Origin: an uncultured Clostridia bacterium
Lineage (GTDB): Bacteria > Bacillota > Clostridia > UMGS1810
Length of the DNA stretch: 64,000 bases
NCBI GenBank assembly: GCA_934500705.1
Contig: CAKSTI010000001.1
Coordinates: 124,001 to 188,000 of the forward strand
Direction: 5' to 3'
Under the pieces are notes generated by a model, which saw nothing but the letters and a program-made list of their open reading frames with translations, searched no databases and was not told the DNA's origin. This document shows, piece after piece, positions 44,848 through 54,200 of this stretch (positions within the stretch are counted from its first letter, which is position 1; each line of letters begins with the position of its first letter). The position numbers were made by a program, and so were the translations under genes.

Positions 44848-46398
44848 TTATTTTGCACTTATTGAAAGTCCTTCCTTGGGGAGTTTATCTTTATTTTTCT
44901 TATACCACTCGTTAGCCTCTTTGTCGGCATCTTTGCCGCCGACACGCTCCCATTCGGCTCTGGACTCTGCAAGTCCCCACTTGCCGTCATACTTATCGGC
45001 ACCGGTGGTAACCTTTAACATAATCTTGTCACGTTCGGTTTCGTACTCCGTAATAGCACGCTGAATTGACGAAAGCGGCGGGTCATACGGCAGGTCACGC
45101 CTGTATGGGTGTTTCATAATTGCCGTGAGTGAGTCTTTTCTGAGCGATGCGAGTCTTTGCGAGAAGTCGTCGCTTGACGCCATTTTCATTATCCAGCTTG
45201 GCTCAAATTTGTAATCTTGAAGCATAAGGTACTGTTTTGCATATGTAACCTGCTCCTGGACAGTATCCGAGTCTACAATGGTAACGGGTATCTCTCCGTC
45301 AAGTTTGTAGTGAACGCCTTCCTCACCGAATTTAAATCTTTCCCAACCGCCGCCAATCATCCAGTCAAGCAGCTTCATACAGCCGACGGGGTTTTTGGCA
45401 TCAGCATTGAGCATTATAAACCTGAACGGAGGGCACTCCTGGAAGTAACCGCCGTTGCCGTACTGAGTAGAGAAACATTCAAGCGGAACGGGATTGGCGT
45501 CCGGGTCGTTTTTAAGAAGTGTGGAAACGTCCGTTTCGTACCACTGCTTAAACAATATGCCAACCTTGCCGTTGTTCCACATTTCTATCTGGCGTGATGC
45601 GTTGTTGTCTACGAAAAATTCCGGGTCAAGAAGTCCCTCTTTATAACAACGTTTCATCATATCGAGAGCATCTGCATAGCGGTCGCTCGTGGGGCCGAAT
45701 TCTATGCCCGACCCGTCGTCTTTAACGTAATACTGTGTGTATGCCTGATAAATCTGCGGCCATATCCAATGTGAATATGCAATAGGCAGAATATCGCTGC
45801 CGAGCGTCTTGAACGCTTTTGCAACATTATACAAATCCTCGGCTGTTTTGGGCATTTCGAGACCAAGTTTGTCGAGCCAGTCCTTTCTAATCCACACACC
45901 TGTGTTTGCCTGTTCAGCAACCGAACGTGCCGAGGTGAAAGCATATGTCTTTCCGTCGGAAAAACGTGTCCAGTTTTCAAGGTTTTTGTGCTTTTTGATG
46001 TAATTTTTGTAATCCGTTGAATATTCATCAATGAGGTCGTCAAGCGGCATAACCAGTCCGTCATTAACCAAACCGGATACATACTTCATACTGAAATTAT
46101 AGAACATATCCGGAGCCTCGCCTGCCGCAAGCATAGCGTTGAGCTTTGTATTGTAATCTGATGAGGGGAATATGTACCACTTGATTTTATATCCCGTTTC
46201 CTTTTCGATATACTTTGTATATCGGTTGCTTTCCGCTGTTCCCTCGCTTGCGGGAACATTCGGGTCGATAATTGCAATGGATATTTCTTTGTCGTCCTCA
46301 ACAAAGGCCGACTTTTTCTTGCCGCAACCTGCAAGACACGCCGCAGAGGTTGTCAGTGCAAGAAGCACGGCTATGGATTTTACTGCCAATTTTCTCAT
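44848..46398 (-). CDS. extracellular sugar-binding lipoprotein of an ABC transporter
   Basis: This is a lipoprotein of about 516 residues with a lipobox (CLAGC; the modified cysteine is residue 25 from the ATG at 46398). It matches the family 1 solute-binding proteins of the LplA/YtcQ type: long, with the DMFYNFSMKYVSGLVNDGLVMPLDDLIDE region, and genetically paired with two LplB/LplC-type permeases. These systems take up oligosaccharides, such as those from pectin or hemicellulose. AGGAG is eight bases before the ATG at 46398 but only two before one at 46404, which decides the start. No ATPase gene is present, as is usual when a shared MsmX-like ATPase serves several importers. Confidence 0.92.
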   Translation of the reverse strand: MRKLAVKSIAVLLALTTSAACLAGCGKKKSAFVEDDKEISIAIIDPNVPASEGTAESNRYTKYIEKETGYKIKWYIFPSSDYNTKLNAMLAAGEAPDMFYNFSMKYVSGLVNDGLVMPLDDLIDEYSTDYKNYIKKHKNLENWTRFSDGKTYAFTSARSVAEQANTGVWIRKDWLDKLGLEMPKTAEDLYNVAKAFKTLGSDILPIAYSHWIWPQIYQAYTQYYVKDDGSGIEFGPTSDRYADALDMMKRCYKEGLLDPEFFVDNNASRQIEMWNNGKVGILFKQWYETDVSTLLKNDPDANPVPLECFSTQYGNGGYFQECPPFRFIMLNADAKNPVGCMKLLDWMIGGGWERFKFGEEGVHYKLDGEIPVTIVDSDTVQEQVTYAKQYLMLQDYKFEPSWIMKMASSDDFSQRLASLRKDSLTAIMKHPYRRDLPYDPPLSSIQRAITEYETERDKIMLKVTTGADKYDGKWGLAESRAEWERVGGKDADKEANEWYKKNKDKLPKEGLSISAK

Positions 46399-46429
46399 TT
46401 TCATTTCTCCTTATATTATTTTTATATAA

Positions 46430-47311
46430 TCAGCCCTTTACGGCGCCAATCATAACACCTTTAACAAAATACTTCTGTAAGAACGGATATACGCAAAGCA
46501 TCGGCACTGTGGAAATCACCATTGCCGCCGCCTGAATTGCATCGTCCGAGAGCCGTTCATTCATATCCTCATTCATTCCCTCGCCGAGCAGAGAACTGTC
46601 CACACTTTCTATCATCTGTTTCAGCTTTACTTGCAGAGGCATAAGGGTTGATTTGCTTATGTATATCATACCGTTAAAATATTCGTTCCACCAGGACACC
46701 GCATAGAACAAAGCTATGGTAGCAAGTGATGCAAGCGACAGAGGGAGTATTATCTTTATGAATATGGAAATATCCCCTGCTCCGTCAATCTTTGCCGCTT
46801 CTTCCAGACTGTCCGGCAGACCCATAAAAAAGGTTCGCATTACTATAAGGTTGTAAACCTGAATTAATCCCGGCAGCCACAGCGCAAAATATGTGTTTAT
46901 GAGGTTCAGCGATTTTACAAGTATAAAGTTGGGAATGGTTCCGCCGGTAAACATCATAGTAAACACAACCATTCTCAAAAAGAACGTTGAGCCTATAAGC
47001 CTTTTTTTGGAGAGCACATATGCCCCCATAGTTGTCATAACCATATTAAGAGCTGTCCCTATAAGAGTTATAAACACAGTATTTTTCATAGACCTTAAAA
47101 GCTGTCCGCCGCCGATTAGCGACTTATACGCCTTAACATTTGCCTCCACAGGGAGGAGAAACACTTCACCCGACTCAATGGCTCTTACACTGCTGAATGA
47201 TTTGGCAACAATGCTGATAAGCGGAAATACCGTTACAAACATACAAACAGCAAGAAACAAATAATTTATTGTGTGAAATATCTTTTCACCGTTTGTCATT
47301 CTCTTAAACAT
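46430..47311 (-). CDS. carbohydrate ABC transporter permease (LplC/YtcP type)
   Basis: This is a 293-residue inner membrane permease with about six membrane segments, of the MalG-like branch. The EAA loop that contacts the ATPase reads EEAAKIDGAGDISIFIKIILPLS, and the protein ends with the typical KYFVKGVMIGAVKG tail. The sequence DMNERLSDDAIQAAAMVISTVPML is typical of the YtcP/LplC group. AAGGA lies nine bases before the ATG. It stands 15 bases after the other permease and 31 bases before the lipoprotein gene, with which it forms the oligosaccharide importer. Confidence 0.93.
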   Translation of the reverse strand: MFKRMTNGEKIFHTINYLFLAVCMFVTVFPLISIVAKSFSSVRAIESGEVFLLPVEANVKAYKSLIGGGQLLRSMKNTVFITLIGTALNMVMTTMGAYVLSKKRLIGSTFFLRMVVFTMMFTGGTIPNFILVKSLNLINTYFALWLPGLIQVYNLIVMRTFFMGLPDSLEEAAKIDGAGDISIFIKIILPLSLASLATIALFYAVSWWNEYFNGMIYISKSTLMPLQVKLKQMIESVDSSLLGEGMNEDMNERLSDDAIQAAAMVISTVPMLCVYPFLQKYFVKGVMIGAVKG

Positions 47312-47326
47312 ATCTTTATTTCCTTT

Positions 47327-48280
47327 CTACCAAATGCCTTCCTCGCCGAGCATTGTTGTTATTTTGTTGGTACCCATAACAAGGATAAGTCCTATAATTC
47401 CTTTAAAAAGTCCAAGCGCTGTTGTGTAACTGTACTGTCTGTCCTGCAATCCCACACGGTACTCATATGTACTGATAACGTCGGAAACTTCAAGCACGCC
47501 TTTGTTTTGGAGCATATATATCTGTTCAAATCCGACAGTGAGTATACTTCCCACTCGCATTATCAGCATAACCGCAATCGTACCGGCGATGCACGGGAGA
47601 GTTACGTTGAAAATCTGCTGAAACTTGTTTGCGCCATCTATCCTTGCCGCCTCATAGAGCTGCTGGTCAACGTTTGTAATTGCCGCAAGGTATATAACCG
47701 TTCCCCAACCTGCGCTTTGCCATATTCCGGAAAGAACATATACGGCAATCCAGTGTTTGTTTGTTCCCATAAACGAAATATTCTTATAATTGGGAATTAT
47801 GGTCGCAAGTATGTTGTTAACCGGGCCGTCAAGCGCAAAAATCTGAATTATCATTCCTCCGAGAATAACCCAAGAAATAAAGTGAGGTACATATAGAACT
47901 GTCTGCACGGTTCTTTTGTACGTCTTGTGCAGGACTTCGTTTATTAAAACGCTTAATATTATGGGTGCCGGAAAGCCGAACACAAGGTTTAACAGATTCA
48001 GCATCAGCGTATTTCTTAAAATAGTATAAAAGTTCGGCGACGAAAACAATCTCTTGAAATGATAAAGCCCTACCCACTCGCTGCCGATTATTCCCTTACC
48101 TATCTTATAGTCTTTAAATGCTATCACCGTTCCGAGCATAGGCACGTACTTGAATATTATAAAATAAACAAGCACCGGCAAAAACATTGCATAAAGCCAT
48201 CTGTCTCTGTAAATATTTCTTCCGAGTTTTTTGTAATCGTGAGTCTGAAATTTCTTTTTTGCGTTCACACTCAAATTCAT
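47327..48280 (-). CDS. carbohydrate ABC transporter permease (LplB/YteP type)
   Basis: This is a permease of about 317 residues with six membrane segments. The N-terminal part DRWLYAMFLPVLVYFIIFKYVPMLGTVIAFKDY and the EAA loop YEAARIDGANKFQQIFNVTLP are typical of the LplB/YteP family. It is the first gene of the leftward operon. The ATG at 48280 follows AAGGGGGAG closely; TTG and GTG codons two and four codons later are alternatives. The earlier in-frame ATG at 48403 would lie upstream of the likely promoter and is rejected. Confidence 0.92.
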   Translation of the reverse strand: MNLSVNAKKKFQTHDYKKLGRNIYRDRWLYAMFLPVLVYFIIFKYVPMLGTVIAFKDYKIGKGIIGSEWVGLYHFKRLFSSPNFYTILRNTLMLNLLNLVFGFPAPIILSVLINEVLHKTYKRTVQTVLYVPHFISWVILGGMIIQIFALDGPVNNILATIIPNYKNISFMGTNKHWIAVYVLSGIWQSAGWGTVIYLAAITNVDQQLYEAARIDGANKFQQIFNVTLPCIAGTIAVMLIMRVGSILTVGFEQIYMLQNKGVLEVSDVISTYEYRVGLQDRQYSYTTALGLFKGIIGLILVMGTNKITTMLGEEGIW

Positions 48281-48310
48281 CTCCCCCTTCGCTGTTGTTT
48301 GTGCAAATTT

Positions 48311-48339
48311 ATGATAATACAACAGACATACATTTGTAA
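48311..48339 (-). promoter_or_regulatory. probable promoter of the polysaccharide utilisation operon
   Basis: Reading leftwards, TTACAA (48334-48339) and TATCAT (48311-48316) are 17 bases apart, about 30 bases before the first permease gene. The match is moderate, as expected for an activator-dependent promoter. It lies in a 249-base AT-rich gap shared with the divergent AraC-type gene, the place where that regulator should bind. Confidence 0.5.
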
Positions 48340-48468
48340 AGTTGTAATTTTTGATAGTTTTGACTTCTTTTGATATAAATTGCACAAAACGGCGTGCAAT
48401 CACCCTTTTAAGCTATACAATTATTTTAATGAAAAGCATAAAAAGTATAAAATATCAAAATATGGCAG

Positions 48469-48498
48469 TTTACATTTATGGATAATGTATGATAAAAT
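48469..48498 (+). promoter_or_regulatory. probable promoter of the AraC-type regulator
   Basis: TTTACA (48469-48474) and TAAAAT (48493-48498) are 18 bases apart, about 30 bases before the TTG start of the regulator. Confidence 0.5.
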
Positions 48499-48529
48499 GT
48501 AAATATAATTTTAACGGGGACGTGATGTT

Positions 48530-50833
48530 TTGAGACTTAAATCTTCAAATGTAGATGGTACTTTTAAAAAGATTATTAAGATTAATTCCGTGCTGTTTTT
48601 CATTATAATTTTGTTTTCCGTTCTGTTTACATCGAGCAGGATATACAAGAATATGGCAACCGAAATTATAAAGGCAAACAATACTATTCTTGAACAGACA
48701 AAGCAAAACATCGACCTCCAACTTATGACGGTGGAACAGTACATAGATGACTATTCACGGAGTCAGTACGCCTTGGATTACATATCAACGCAGTCGCCTG
48801 ATAATATGCTCATTATCGAAAATAAGTCGAGAATTGCAAAAATTGTGTCTACAAACAGTAAAATAAACAATATCTTCCTATATACATTTGCAAACGAACG
48901 TGTAATTTCGTCAACGGGAATTGTAAACTCATCAACATTGTTTGATGATGATTTCAAACAGCAGCTAAAAGAACTTGAATATAAAAAATGGCTTGGAATA
49001 CAGCTTAACAGCCGTTCCGGAAACTATCAGAATGCCACTCTGCGTTATGCACGTATGCTCCCCGGTTCAAAAGCCGTTATAATACTTGACATTAACGAAA
49101 CATTGCTATTTGACGCAATAAGCAAATACAGGGAAACCGAAAACGGCATATTTTTTATATCCGACAACACCGGAACAGTGCTCTCCCATACCGACAAAAC
49201 ATTACTTGCAAAGAGCGAACTTAAAAAAGTTTATATGAAAAACATCTTGGGAGAAAAAAGACCAACCGGCTCATTTGAGGGAAAGTATGAAAATTTAAAG
49301 AGCATAGTAAGCTACAACCGCTCAAACTACAACGGGTGGTATTACATAAACGTAATACCGTCTAAAAATATAATGAAACCGCTCGCACGGACAATACTTT
49401 CCATTGTAATAATATCGTCGCTTCTGTATGTACTCTCAATACTGATAGCATACATACTTATTAAAATGTCCACTATGCCGATAGACAGCTTTGTTCACGC
49501 CGTTGCGAATACCGTCCGTGAAAATTCCGGCGGAAAATCCACCGACGAGAGCTTTGGTGATTTTGACCAACTGGAAACACTGTTTGAAAATATGATTTAT
49601 CAGCAAAAGGAAACTGAGATTAAACTTCAAAGCAGCTATGAGGCGATAAAATGGCGCATAGTTATGGATTTGGTTTTGGGATTTACCGATGATTACGAAA
49701 AGTCTTTTATGTCGCTGGAACTCACCCACACGTCGCTTTTTCCCGAAAATTTTGTTGTGATGATATTTGAAATATGCAACAAGAACGAATACAAAAACGA
49801 CGGCAAAACAAAAGAAATGAGCATAATCTGCAACGCCGTAAAAGCGGAGGCGGAAAGGCTTATGAACTGTGACACAAAGGGCTGTATTGTCAATAACGTC
49901 GGCGGTACAATGATTTCACTTCTCAGTTTTGACAGCGCCGATGAGAACAAAAACACAATTATTGCACTTTCGATTGCCGAAAACATTCTGTCCTTTGCCA
50001 AAAAACATTTTAACTGTAACGCCTGGATTGGCATAGGAAATATCTACAAGGATAAAAAAGACATAAAGCGTTCGTATGCCGACGCTGTTTATGCAATGAA
50101 GTATAAACTCATTAACGGCAGCGGCGGAATTTTGTTCATAGACGACTTTGACGCAGAAAACAATATTTCATTCTCTGCTGTGTTCAAGAAAATGGAAACC
50201 GTTGTTTCCTCGCTCCAAGAACTCTCCGACGATGCAATATGCGACAGTGTTACAAAGATTATTAACGACATATCCAGCAACATCGTTACGACAGACACGT
50301 TCAAACAACTTGCACTGCACTTTATAATGCTTGTAACATCGCATTACACAATACTCAGTAAAGCCGAAAATAATAACCAATCATTTATAAACACTCACGA
50401 CCTCATAGAAAAGTGCGAAACAGTCAAACAGATAAACACACTTGTCTGTCAAATCCTCACCGAAATGAAATACAGCATAACCGAGGCAAATAAGGAGTCG
50501 CAAAAGTATTCTGCCGTAATCGCAAAGGTAATTTCCTACATAGACGCAAATTATGCCGACAGCAGTATATCGCTTGCACAAATAGCAAACAAATTCAATA
50601 TGAGCGCTCCGCATCTCAGCAGAATTTTTAAAGAAGTAACTTCCAAAAGATTTATCGACTACCTCATATTCAAGCGAATGGAAAAGGCAAAAGAGCTTCT
50701 CTCCACAACAAATATGAAGGTAGCCGCCGTTGCCGAAGCAGTCGGTTACGACACACAGGCAAGCTTTATGCGCATATTCAAAAAATATACCGGTGCAACC
50801 CCCACAAGCTGGAAAAATAATAACGGAAAATAA
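48530..50833 (+). CDS. membrane-bound AraC-family regulator with extracellular sensor
   Basis: This is a 767-residue one-component regulator. Two membrane helices (about 19-38 and 287-312) flank an extracellular sensor of about 250 residues, probably of the Cache type. A linker region of about 340 residues follows, and the last 105 residues are an AraC DNA-binding domain with two helix-turn-helix motifs (SLAQIANKFNMSAPHLSRIFKE and MKVAAVAEAVGYDTQASFMRIF). Such proteins are typical neighbours of Lpl-type sugar transporters in clostridia and activate them on sensing an extracellular glycan or its binding protein. It begins with TTG (GGGGA 11 bases upstream); no better start is in frame. A bidirectional terminator follows. 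Confidence 0.9.
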   Translation: MRLKSSNVDGTFKKIIKINSVLFFIIILFSVLFTSSRIYKNMATEIIKANNTILEQTKQNIDLQLMTVEQYIDDYSRSQYALDYISTQSPDNMLIIENKSRIAKIVSTNSKINNIFLYTFANERVISSTGIVNSSTLFDDDFKQQLKELEYKKWLGIQLNSRSGNYQNATLRYARMLPGSKAVIILDINETLLFDAISKYRETENGIFFISDNTGTVLSHTDKTLLAKSELKKVYMKNILGEKRPTGSFEGKYENLKSIVSYNRSNYNGWYYINVIPSKNIMKPLARTILSIVIISSLLYVLSILIAYILIKMSTMPIDSFVHAVANTVRENSGGKSTDESFGDFDQLETLFENMIYQQKETEIKLQSSYEAIKWRIVMDLVLGFTDDYEKSFMSLELTHTSLFPENFVVMIFEICNKNEYKNDGKTKEMSIICNAVKAEAERLMNCDTKGCIVNNVGGTMISLLSFDSADENKNTIIALSIAENILSFAKKHFNCNAWIGIGNIYKDKKDIKRSYADAVYAMKYKLINGSGGILFIDDFDAENNISFSAVFKKMETVVSSLQELSDDAICDSVTKIINDISSNIVTTDTFKQLALHFIMLVTSHYTILSKAENNNQSFINTHDLIEKCETVKQINTLVCQILTEMKYSITEANKESQKYSAVIAKVISYIDANYADSSISLAQIANKFNMSAPHLSRIFKEVTSKRFIDYLIFKRMEKAKELLSTTNMKVAAVAEAVGYDTQASFMRIFKKYTGATPTSWKNNNGK

Positions 50834-50850
50834 CAGAAATATATACAACA

Positions 50851-50883
50851 AAATCGGCAAGCACATTTTGTGCTTGCCGATTT
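50851..50883. terminator. bidirectional intrinsic terminator between the AraC-type gene and tRNA-Ser
   Basis: A 15-bp perfect inverted repeat (AAATCGGCAAGCACA, loop TTT, and complement) ends in A and T runs on each side. It serves the rightward regulator gene (stop at 50833) and the leftward tRNA gene that begins its 3' end at 50885. Confidence 0.9.
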
Positions 50884-50884
50884 C

Positions 50885-50976
50885 TGGCGGAGATGGTGGG
50901 ATTTGAACCCACGTGCCGCTCATCACGGCAACACGATTTCCAATCGTGCTCGTTATGACCACTTCGATACATCTCC
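50885..50976 (-). tRNA. tRNA-Ser (anticodon GGA)
   Basis: This is a class II tRNA of 92 bases with a long variable arm. The acceptor stem GGAGATG pairs with CATCTCC; the anticodon stem ACGAT/ATCGT carries the loop TTGGAAA with the anticodon GGA, which reads UCC and UCU. The variable arm (GCCGTGATGAGCGGC) and the T-loop GGTTCAAATCC are standard for tRNA-Ser. The discriminator base is G and CCA is encoded. A strong promoter stands 28 bases upstream. Confidence 0.97.
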
Positions 50977-51004
50977 GTAACGGTTCTAACGAACCGACTC
51001 GAAT

Positions 51005-51033
51005 ATTATATCAATTTTTTGCGATTAAGTCAA
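51005..51033 (-). promoter_or_regulatory. sigma-A promoter of tRNA-Ser
   Basis: Reading leftwards, TTGACT (51028-51033) and TATAAT (51005-51010) with a 17-base spacer, 28 bases before the mature tRNA 5' end. The short leader has a small hairpin (GGTTCGTTAGAACC). Confidence 0.92.
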
Positions 51034-51108
51034 GCCTTTTTTTAACTTTTACCCATATTTTTGGAATAAATTTTAAAGTTTATGTAAGAATTCCTGCCGT
51101 GTGAACCG

Positions 51109-51149
51109 CCTCTCAAAAATCGGAACTTAAAAAACCGACTTTTGAGAGG
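51109..51149 (-). terminator. probable terminator hairpin after the SLH/DUF4430 gene
   Basis: A 15-bp inverted repeat with one mismatch (arms 51109-51123 and 51135-51149, A-rich loop) lies 64 bases past the stop codon at 51213. A second, weaker repeat (about 51156-51183, CAGGCAG/CTGCCTG) precedes it. Neither has a clear U-run directly after the stem in the leftward direction, so efficiency is uncertain. Between them they fill the gap to the tRNA promoter. Confidence 0.5.
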
Positions 51150-51212
51150 GCAGCACAGGCAGAGGAACGCAAGCGCACTGCCTGACACAGCAGGGAATTT
51201 TAATTATTCAAT

Positions 51213-54200
51213 TCATTTCTTTAACGATTGCGCAAATCTTGTCATAACCGCCGCAATTTCGGCTCTTGTAGCCGTATCGGACGGGTTAACCGTTTTGTCG
51301 GTCTTGCCCGACAAAATCTTACTTCCGACTGCAAACCGGATTGCCGGAACCGCATACTCGGAAATATCGGCATAATCGTCATAGGACAATATATTTGTAT
51401 TGTCACCGGCAGATACGTCATAGCCTTTGTACTTGGCATATCTCATAATCATTGCCGCCAACTGTTCACGCAGCAGAGGCTCATCTGTGCCAAACTCCGT
51501 GTCGGACAGGCCGAAAACTATGCCGTTTGCCACCGCCCAGTTTACGGCAGATGTGTACCACTCGCCGTCAGATACATCCGTAAATACGGCATTTTTTGTC
51601 ACGCTCGGCTGATTTTCGAGCCTGTATAGTATGGTTACAAACATTGAACGTGTGAGTATCTCCTCAGGAGAAAACTCCGTATCGGACGTACCCTGCATCA
51701 GCTTATTTGCATAGGCATACTTTACGTATTCATAATACCATTCGGCATTGGATACATCGGCAAACGGCATAACTACAACCGTTTCTTCAACCTTTGGCGT
51801 TTCATCCTTCGTAGAAACTGTGTCGTCCTTTTTGGACGAACCGCCGCCGCTGCCGCTCCATTTCTTTGAGCCTTCGTCTTTGGTATAGTCAACAGTATAA
51901 TACAGTTTAACATCATCGCCGTTTTTCAGCTTGTAATCCGCCATACCGACAGTCGGCGAATTGCCGTTTACGGTATAGAGCCAACCGCTGTTGTCGCCCT
52001 TGTCAAGTTGGGCAAGGGTTGTTTTTCCGTTGGTAACGGACTTAATGTAGCCGTCGTCAAGACCGTCTGCGGAAAGCTCCGTGCCCTCAAAGGCGAGCTT
52101 TATAAATTCCGCAACGGTTATGCCGTCCTTAATCTCAATCTCTTTGCTGAGCCAGTTCTCATTTATTGCGGTAACGGTAAGTTTTGCGGTGTTCTTGGTT
52201 TCCGACGGATTTCCACTGTCACCGCCTGTTTCATTACTGCCGCCATCGTCTTTTTTGCCTTCGCCGCTCGCCTCGTAGGAGTCGAATGTCCTTATAACGT
52301 CGTCGTTTTCGGCACCTTTTGTCTTTTGAGTGTAAACATTAAACACCGTGCAGGTTTTGAGCTTTTCAAGGATTATAAGAGCACGGAAACCTTGCTCCGT
52401 TGCAAGAGCACGGGCCTTCTCCCCTGCCGCACCGGACGCATATGCCGTAGTAAATCCGTTACCGCTGTCGTTTGCATAGAGCATAAGTGCGTCGGCAAGA
52501 CTGCCGCCGGCCTTGACAAAGCGCTCGTCCGACGACGGGTTTATGCCCATTGCCGCAAGACCGGTAATCACCATTGCATCGGAGTTGACGTTGCCGTATG
52601 AGCCGTTTTCGCCCTGAACACTGCTAAGACCCTCGATTGCCGTATCGACAAAGTTCTTAACACTGCTGTCACTTTCATAAAAACGTGCAAGAGCCGCAAG
52701 CGCCGTGCCGGTTGTATCTACATCATCATAGCTTTCTCCGCCCCACGTATAATAGCACAAGCCGTTTTCGCCCTGTGCGTCAAGCAGAAGGGAAATCATA
52801 TCGTTTCTTTGCTTGTCCGTAAGTTCCAGTCTGCCTGCCTCCTCAGCGAGCAAAATCCACGGTGCAGTGTAGTGACTGCTGCCAAAATCCATCTGTGCGA
52901 GTTTTTCGGCATTGCTGTACTGTGTTTCACTTCCGTAGGGAGTGAGTCTTGCAGAGTCTTTGCCCAGAGAGGCAAAGATAATCTCCGCCTTTGCCCTGTC
53001 TGTTGCAAGCGGTACGTTGCCGGCAAGATTATTGACGGCAAGGTTGAGGTAATTCTCCTTATCTGTGGTGTTCTCGCCAAATCCGAGATACTCGTAAACC
53101 GCCATATCAAACACAACCCACTCGCCCGATTTACCGTTGTAGCTTGCGGCGATGGAGTCCATCAATTTGTGCTTGGCGTCCTCACTCGGCTGAATGTTAA
53201 AGGTGACAGGTTTTCTTACAGTAATTCCGTTGTTATCGGTAAATTCCAGTGTTGCGGTTTCCTGCACGCTCTTTCCGCTCTCGTTGAGTTTGGTAAGCTT
53301 TGCGCCGAAGCCGTCACACTCGATGTAGCCTTTTGTTATGTCCTTTTCGCCCTGTGTGCAGGACACTGTTATGTTTTCGTCGGCAGTTTCGCCGTCTTTT
53401 ATGATGGTGATTGACTCCCCTGCCACTAAGGAAGAGGACACGGCAATTACGCTCGGATATTTTTGCGTTTCGAGCAGAACGGTGATGTCAAGTTCCGATG
53501 TGCCGGTATATTCATTGTCGCCGCTGTCGATGACCCTGTCTTTGGCAATTCCGCTGCCGTTGGCAGGAACATAAAGTCTGTATACCTTTCCGCTTGTGCC
53601 GACAAGCGTTGCATCTGACTTGCAGGTAGAAATCAGTGGACGGCAGTCTCCGGTGGTTGAGCCGGGCTGACCCATAAGACCGCCGACGCACACACCGGGG
53701 GCGTATATTACGGCGTTGTTTTCGCAGTTTTCAAGCTGAACGCAGTTTTTGGTTGTGCCAACGATACCGCCTACACACACATCTTTATCCTCGCCGGTCA
53801 TCATTATAAATCCGTTGTTTATGCAATTTGTGAGCGCAAGGCGGACGCTCGGCGTCTGATATTCAACGCCTTTGTCATATCCGCCGACAAAGCCGCCCGT
53901 TCCGGCGTTGCCCCTTGCAAGAGAGGATAAACCCATATTAACAACGCAGTTTTCGAGCGTTACATTACCCCTTGCCCTTGCGGCAAGACCGCCTACATAC
54001 GCATACGGTTCGGAGCAATAAACCTCACCGTTTAGTGTAAGGTTCTTAACTTCGGCATTTTCCAGACAGCCAAAAAAGCCAAAATAGCTCAGACCGGGAT
54101 TGTCCACGGTTACGGTTATGCTGTGGCCGTTGCCGTCAAATGTACCCTTGAACGGAAAAACGGAGTTTTTGCCGAGCGGTTCCCAGGAGCCGTCCACAAC

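Noticed and set aside
50381..50962. Leftward frame crossing the tRNA-Ser gene
   Set aside because: It reads through a tRNA and a terminator and into the regulator gene on the other strand.
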